This document shows positions 60,171 to 64,000 of a DNA stretch of 64,000 nt, piece by piece (position 1 is the stretch's first letter; each line of letters begins with the position of its first letter). The DNA is from Bordetella parapertussis (GTDB taxonomy: Bacteria; Pseudomonadota; Gammaproteobacteria; Burkholderiales; Burkholderiaceae_B). The DNA lies in contig CAMCZQ010000002.1 of assembly GCA_945887835.1 (NCBI GenBank), positions 1-64,000 of the forward strand, in the 5' to 3' direction. Position numbers and translations under genes: made by a program. The notes under the pieces were generated by a model. It did no database searches. It saw only the letters and a list, made by a program, of their open reading frames with translations, and was not told where the DNA came from.

Positions 60171-60320
60171 ATGACCGCACGCTGACTCATGGCGTTAGGG
60201 ACAACAAGCGGCGCGGAAAGCTCGCAAGCCCGCACCCTAGACACCGTCTTTGACGGCTTGGCCGACTGCCTCGAGCGCAACAGCACGCCCGGCTTTCTGC
60301 AAGCCTTAATCGCTAACTGA
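60171..60320 (+). pseudogene. cobQ: cobQ remnant: start and end joined, middle deleted
   Basis: In frame from ATG 60171 the sequence reads MTAR, a TGA, then LMALGTTSGA, which fits the usual N-terminus of cobyric acid synthase (MTARTLMVLGTTS-x-AGKS). It then continues directly as a short stretch TLDTVFDGLADCLERN and FLQALIAN with a TGA at 60318-60320, which resembles the end of CobQ. A normal CobQ is about 480-500 residues, so roughly 430-450 codons are missing. The residual frame from ATG 60189 is 43 codons plus stop. I infer an in-frame internal deletion plus a nonsense codon. Adjacent cobO and cobT are intact. Confidence 0.75.
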
Positions 60321-60336
60321 CCGAAGGGCTAAAAAA

Positions 60337-61374
60337 ATGACCTTTGCGCTCCCTGTATTGACAGACCTCGATGACGCTGCACGCGCCCGTCAGTTACAAA
60401 GCAAACTCGATCACAAAACTAAACCTCGCGGCTCCTTGGGTCAGCTAGAGACGCTTGCGCTACAGCTTGGGCTGCTTTTGCAAACCGACTCACCCACGCT
60501 GCAAGCGCCGCAGCTTGTGGTCTTTGCGGGTGATCATGGTTTAGCCAAGCACGGCGTGTCGGCTTATCCAAGCGAGGTGACCTGGCAGATGGTTGAAAAC
60601 TTTTTGACGGGCGGTGCGGCGGTGAACGTGCTCGCGCGCCAACATGGCTTAGCGCTTACCGTGGCCGATTGCGGCGTCAATCATGATTTTGCGCCTCAGC
60701 CAGGCTTACACACTTGCAAAATCGCTTACGGCACTGCCGACTCCTTGGTGCAAGCAGCGATGTCTACAGGCCAGTGTGCTCAGGCCCTTTCAAACGGACG
60801 CAAGTTGATCAGAGCCTTGCCTGGTAATGTTCTGTTGCTGGGTGAAATGGGTATCGGTAATACCTCAGCGGCATCACTGCTGCTCGCGCATTTAGCCAAC
60901 CTACCGCTCGAGCAATGTACGGGAGCCGGCACCGGCCTAGACGCACCAGCGCTACAGCGAAAAACACAAATTTTACAAAGCGTACTAACCAAACACGCTG
61001 GCGCAAACGCACCGCTGCAGGCGCTTGCTGCGTTTGGTGGCTTTGAAATCGCCACCATGGTGGGCGCTATTTTCGAGGCGAGCGCCAGCAATCGGGTGAT
61101 CGTCATCGACGGCTTCATTACAAGCGCCGCAGTATTCGTTGCGAGTCAACTCGACCCCTTAGTATTACAGCGCTGCATATTTGCGCATCGCTCAGACGAA
61201 CGCGGGCACGCGCTGCTGCTGACACGCTTAAACGCCAGGCCCCTGCTGGATTTGCAGCTGCGCTTAGGCGAAGGCTCGGGCGCGGCGCTAGCCTGGCCCT
61301 TGCTGGTTTCAGCCTGCGACCTACTGAATCACATGGCTAGCTTCGCCTCAGCGGGGGTCGCTGAGGCACCTTGA
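60337..61374 (+). CDS. cobT: Nicotinate-nucleotide-dimethylbenzimidazole phosphoribosyltransferase
   Basis: A 345-residue CobT that makes alpha-ribazole phosphate from dimethylbenzimidazole and nicotinate mononucleotide. It starts with RARQLQSKLDHKTKPRGSLG (typical), then VVFAGDHGLAKHGVSAYPSE (near 66-85), LGEMGIGNTSAASLL (near 168-182), GAGTGLD, and the catalytic Glu region LGEGSGAALAWPLL near 308-321. GAAGGG lies eight bases upstream of ATG. It follows the cobQ remnant by 16 bases. Confidence 0.95.
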   Translation: MTFALPVLTDLDDAARARQLQSKLDHKTKPRGSLGQLETLALQLGLLLQTDSPTLQAPQLVVFAGDHGLAKHGVSAYPSEVTWQMVENFLTGGAAVNVLARQHGLALTVADCGVNHDFAPQPGLHTCKIAYGTADSLVQAAMSTGQCAQALSNGRKLIRALPGNVLLLGEMGIGNTSAASLLLAHLANLPLEQCTGAGTGLDAPALQRKTQILQSVLTKHAGANAPLQALAAFGGFEIATMVGAIFEASASNRVIVIDGFITSAAVFVASQLDPLVLQRCIFAHRSDERGHALLLTRLNARPLLDLQLRLGEGSGAALAWPLLVSACDLLNHMASFASAGVAEAP

Positions 61375-61408
61375 GTATCCGTGGTACGCAAAACGATAAG
61401 GGGTATCT

Positions 61409-62215
61409 GTGAGACAAGCTGTGCGTCACTATTTACTCGCTCTACAGTACTTCACCCGCATCCCGCTGCCTGAAGGTGTCGCGCGCTGGGTGGGCTTTAA
61501 TGCAACGCTGCAACAAGCCAGCCTGGCGCATTTTCCGGGCGTCGGCTGCTTGGTGGGTGCGGCGACCGGCGCCCTGTTTTATATGGCCGCTCTCTGCCTG
61601 CCACTCACCAGCGTGTCGCCCTGGCTGGCTGCCTGCTTAAGCACGGTTTTGAGCGTGATGCTGACGGGCGCATTTCATGAAGATGGGCTAGCGGACACCT
61701 CGGATGGCTTGGGCGGCATGGTGGCGCGCGCTCGGGCACTCGAAATCATGAAAGACTCACGTATTGGTAGCTACGGCGCTGTCGCGCTTGTGTTGGCGAT
61801 CACCACCAAACTTGCCCTCTTGACGATGCTCGGGCAAATTGATTTTGCTCTGGCGGCCTGGAGCCTGTTTGCAGCGCACGTTTGCTCACGGGTGATGCCT
61901 TTACTGATTGCCGCACGGTTAAGCAACGTGGGCGATGACCTCACCACAAAAACCAAACCTCTGGCAAACAAGGTCTCGCGTCAGACCCTGTTTGTCGCGT
62001 TGGTCTGGTTGTTACTCGCTTACCTACTGTTCAGCAGTCAGCATGCAACCATACTTTTGCTATGGGCCACCGGTTGTAGCCTGTGCGCGTGGTGGCTGAT
62101 GCTGCGCTTACTGACTAAACGCTTAAATGGCTTTACCGGTGACACACTGGGCGCGACCCAACAAGTGTGTGAGTTGGCTTTTTATCTAGGTATTTTGCTG
62201 GGCTTACCAAGGTGA
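61409..62215 (+). CDS. cobS: Adenosylcobinamide-GDP ribazoletransferase
   Basis: A 268-residue membrane enzyme that joins adenosylcobinamide-GDP with alpha-ribazole phosphate. It has about six hydrophobic segments and the family motifs FTRIPLPEGV (15-24), FHEDGLADTSDGLGG (near 90-104) and MKDSRIGSYGAVALVLAITTK (near 114-134). The GTG start at 61409 has AAGGGG five bases upstream. It overlaps cobC by four bases. Its substrate normally comes from CobU, which is truncated in this operon. Confidence 0.94.
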   Translation: MRQAVRHYLLALQYFTRIPLPEGVARWVGFNATLQQASLAHFPGVGCLVGAATGALFYMAALCLPLTSVSPWLAACLSTVLSVMLTGAFHEDGLADTSDGLGGMVARARALEIMKDSRIGSYGAVALVLAITTKLALLTMLGQIDFALAAWSLFAAHVCSRVMPLLIAARLSNVGDDLTTKTKPLANKVSRQTLFVALVWLLLAYLLFSSQHATILLLWATGCSLCAWWLMLRLLTKRLNGFTGDTLGATQQVCELAFYLGILLGLPR

Positions 62216-62763
62216 AGCTTTGGCTCGTTCGTCACGCGCAACCTCTCATTCAAAAGGGCCTTTGCTACGGCCAGCTCGATGTCGCGGCAGATCACGAGGC
62301 CACGCAACGAGCCGCCAAAGCTCTCGCGCCGCTGCTACCCGACAAACTGACACTTTATAGTTCAGGCCTGAAAAGAACTCAACAACTTGCATGCGCCCTA
62401 CAAGAGCAGTGCACGGCGTGGTCCTTTGAGGTCGACACCCGCTTACAGGAAATGAATTTTGGGCGTTGGGAGGGTATCGCCTGGGATACGATTCCTAAAG
62501 CCGCCTTTGACGCGTGGACACAAGAGTTTGACACCCACCGCTTTGGTGGCGCCGAAAGCGTGCGAGACTTACTATTACGGGTCAATCAGTGTCTTCTTAA
62601 CACCCCTCTTGATCGTGACGCACTTTGGGTCACGCACGCAGGAGTCATTCGGGCGGTGAATTACTTAAAACACCATGGGCTTGCTTCAAGTGCAACCACC
62701 CAGACATGGCCAGCAACAGCACCCGCCTTTGGCGAGTGGGAATGCTTGACGCTGCCGTTTTAA
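62212..62763 (+). CDS. cobC: Alpha-ribazole phosphatase (histidine phosphatase family)
   Basis: A 183-residue phosphatase with the family's LVRHAQPL at the N-terminus (catalytic His8), LQEMNFGRWEGIAWD (near 81-95) and WVTHAGVIRAVNY (near 140-152, second catalytic His). The GTG start overlaps the cobS stop (GTGA). It removes phosphate from alpha-ribazole-5-phosphate or the cobalamin phosphate in the last steps. It is the final gene of the riboswitch-led operon and converges on leuB with a 52-base gap. Confidence 0.92.
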   Translation: MKLWLVRHAQPLIQKGLCYGQLDVAADHEATQRAAKALAPLLPDKLTLYSSGLKRTQQLACALQEQCTAWSFEVDTRLQEMNFGRWEGIAWDTIPKAAFDAWTQEFDTHRFGGAESVRDLLLRVNQCLLNTPLDRDALWVTHAGVIRAVNYLKHHGLASSATTQTWPATAPAFGEWECLTLPF

Positions 62764-62815
62764 CTTTCAGTCATTCGGTCTTTTAATTGTGCGCCTGTGC
62801 AAAACAGCACGCCCT

Positions 62816-63883
62816 TTAAACCTTCAAAGCGGCCACCACCGCGTCGCCCATTTCTGCAGTACCCACTTGTCGCGAACCCGGTTCAAAAATATCAGCCGTC
62901 CGGTATCCGTTAGCCAACACTGCCGCGACCGCACGCTTGATTCGAGCGCTTTGCTCGGGTTGTTTAAACGAATAATCCAACATCATTGCCGCCGATAAAA
63001 TCGAGGCTAAAGGGTTGGCAATGTTTTTACCCGCAATATCGGGAGCGGTGCCGTGCACCGGCTCATACAGCCCGCGTCCATCAGGGCTTAGCGATGCCGA
63101 GGGCAGCATCCCTATTGAACCTGTCAACATTGCTGCGGCATCTGAAACAATATCGCCGAACATGTTGCCGGTCACAACGACATCAAACTGTTTAGGCTGA
63201 CGCATCATCGTCATCACAAAAGCGTCGACCAGCGCGTTTGAGTACTCGACGTCTGGGTATTGCTTACTGACGCGTTCGGCAACCTCACGCCAGAGCTGCA
63301 TCGTGTCAAGCACGTTCGCCTTATCCACCGAACACACTTTTCCTCTGCGTTGGCGGGCAGTCTTGAAGGCGACATGAATGATTCGCTCGATCTCGGGCTC
63401 GGTGTAATACATGGTGTTAATGCCAACGCGAATCCCTTGCGCGTTTGTGCTGACTCCACGCGGCTCGCCAAAATAAATATCGCTGCTAAGTTCACGAAGA
63501 ATCAATAAATCCAGGTCTTCGACCAAGTGCGGTTTGAGCGACGAGGCACCAATTAATTCTGGAAACATAAATACAGGGCGGTAATTGGCAAACAAGTCGA
63601 GCTCTTTACGTAGACGCAATAAACTTGCGCCTGGGCGCTGCGCATAAGGCAACGCTTCGTCACCAGGCATACCGGCCGAGCCAAACAAAATAGCGTCAGC
63701 CGCTTTAGCGATCGCCATCGTAGCCGCGGGCAGTGGATCGCCCGCCGCCGTGACGCCCGCGCCCCCCACTGGCGCTTCAGTCAGCTCCAAATTAGCGTCG
63801 CCCACCGTGGCGCGCAACACCTTCACCGCCTGAGCCGTCACCTCTGGGCCCACACCATCACCCGCTAACACTGCAATCTTCAT
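62816..63883 (-). CDS. leuB: 3-isopropylmalate dehydrogenase
   Basis: A 355-residue NAD-dependent decarboxylating dehydrogenase of leucine synthesis. It starts [20 protein letters not shown]. The substrate-binding part [20 protein letters not shown] (near 88-107), [16 protein letters not shown] (near 190-205), and [20 protein letters not shown] (near 276-295) are typical. AGGA precedes the ATG. It is preceded, on the same strand, by the end of a leuD-like gene, giving the usual leuC-leuD-leuB order of betaproteobacteria. Confidence 0.96.
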   Translation of the reverse strand: MKIAVLAGDGVGPEVTAQAVKVLRATVGDANLELTEAPVGGAGVTAAGDPLPAATMAIAKAADAILFGSAGMPGDEALPYAQRPGASLLRLRKELDLFANYRPVFMFPELIGASSLKPHLVEDLDLLILRELSSDIYFGEPRGVSTNAQGIRVGINTMYYTEPEIERIIHVAFKTARQRRGKVCSVDKANVLDTMQLWREVAERVSKQYPDVEYSNALVDAFVMTMMRQPKQFDVVVTGNMFGDIVSDAAAMLTGSIGMLPSASLSPDGRGLYEPVHGTAPDIAGKNIANPLASILSAAMMLDYSFKQPEQSARIKRAVAAVLANGYRTADIFEPGSRQVGTAEMGDAVVAALKV

Positions 63884-63956
63884 CGCTTAATCCTGTCAGG
63901 TACAAACAAAAAATCCTCGGACAAAGCGGTCACCCACTTTGCGCAAATACTCTGGA

Positions 63957-64000
63957 CTAAAACTCGTTTGCCTCATACTGACGGGCAAACGCGGCAATCT
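63957..64000 (-). CDS. leuD: End of 3-isopropylmalate dehydratase small subunit (partial)
   Basis: The last 13 codons and TAG of a leftward gene: the peptide IAAFARQYEANEF resembles the C-terminal tail of LeuD, and it stands 73 bases upstream of leuB, where leuD is found in this group. Only 44 bases are in the window, so the call rests mainly on order and on a weak tail match. Confidence 0.55.
   Translation of the reverse strand, partial: IAAFARQYEANEF

Noticed and set aside
60189-60320. 43-residue frame as an independent small gene
   Set aside because: It is better explained as the joined ends of cobQ. It has no Shine-Dalgarno, and its upstream in-frame segment MTAR continues the CobQ N-terminus after a stop.
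62764-62815. Terminator between cobC and leuB
   Set aside because: No stem longer than four or five pairs with a U-run is visible, so none is claimed.

Overview
The window most resembles a catabolic accessory region of a betaproteobacterium in the order Burkholderiales, probably Alcaligenaceae or a Bordetella-like relative. I infer this from ten periplasmic Bug/TctC-type solute receptors, many CoA-thioester enzymes, and the leuD-leuB order at the right edge. I see no rRNA, tRNA, transposase, phage gene, CRISPR array or transcription-factor gene.

Layout. (1) 1-3371: the end of a tripartite tricarboxylate transporter TctA, a Bug receptor and a fumarate-reductase-like flavoprotein, closed by a strong bidirectional hairpin terminator. 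(2) 3533-18049: a fumarylacetoacetate-hydrolase-like gene points left. A long rightward run follows: two acyl-CoA dehydrogenases, a YHS mini-protein, a Bug receptor, two MaoC-like hot-dog proteins, two CaiB/BaiF CoA-transferases, Bug-TctB-TctA, an Old Yellow Enzyme (OYE) and an MlrC-like M81 peptidase. This looks like uptake, CoA activation, dehydrogenation and hydration of an organic acid. (3) 18046-28598, leftward: Bug, M28 peptidase, CoA-transferase, OYE, Bug, alpha/beta hydrolase, PPOX flavoprotein, quinone-oxidoreductase-like dehydrogenase and two tandem SDRs. (4) 28637-31121: a TRAP permease pair with a small membrane protein and no solute receptor. (5) 31323-33835: a rubrerythrin, Hdr-like Fe-S protein and DUF3501 cassette. 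(6) 34153-39400, leftward: hydroxyacyl-CoA dehydrogenase, histone-deacetylase-like hydrolase, cupin, Baeyer-Villiger-type monooxygenase and Bug. (7) 39594-56169: small mixed cassettes, namely ThDP enzyme-CoxG-Bug, Bug, SDR, amidohydrolase, carboxymuconolactone decarboxylase-like protein, Spy-like protein, a complete TRAP transporter, Asp/Glu-racemase-like protein, OYE, GST, Bug, an FMN 2-hydroxyacid dehydrogenase and Bug. (8) 56258-62763: a riboswitch-led cobalamin operon, btuFCD-cobO-cobT-cobS-cobC. (9) leuB and the last codons of leuD on the minus strand.

The most notable points are two decayed genes inside the cobalamin operon. cobU is cut to its N-terminal 77 residues and its stop codon overlaps the btuF start. 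cobQ is reduced to its first and last few codons, with the middle missing. Several enzymes also lack the usual catalytic residue: a racemase-like protein with no cysteine, a CaiB-type subunit with Phe in place of the catalytic Asp beside a partner that keeps it, an M28 peptidase with His replacing the general-base Glu, and an alpha/beta hydrolase with His at the nucleophile position. All functional names come from motifs read by eye; no database search was run.
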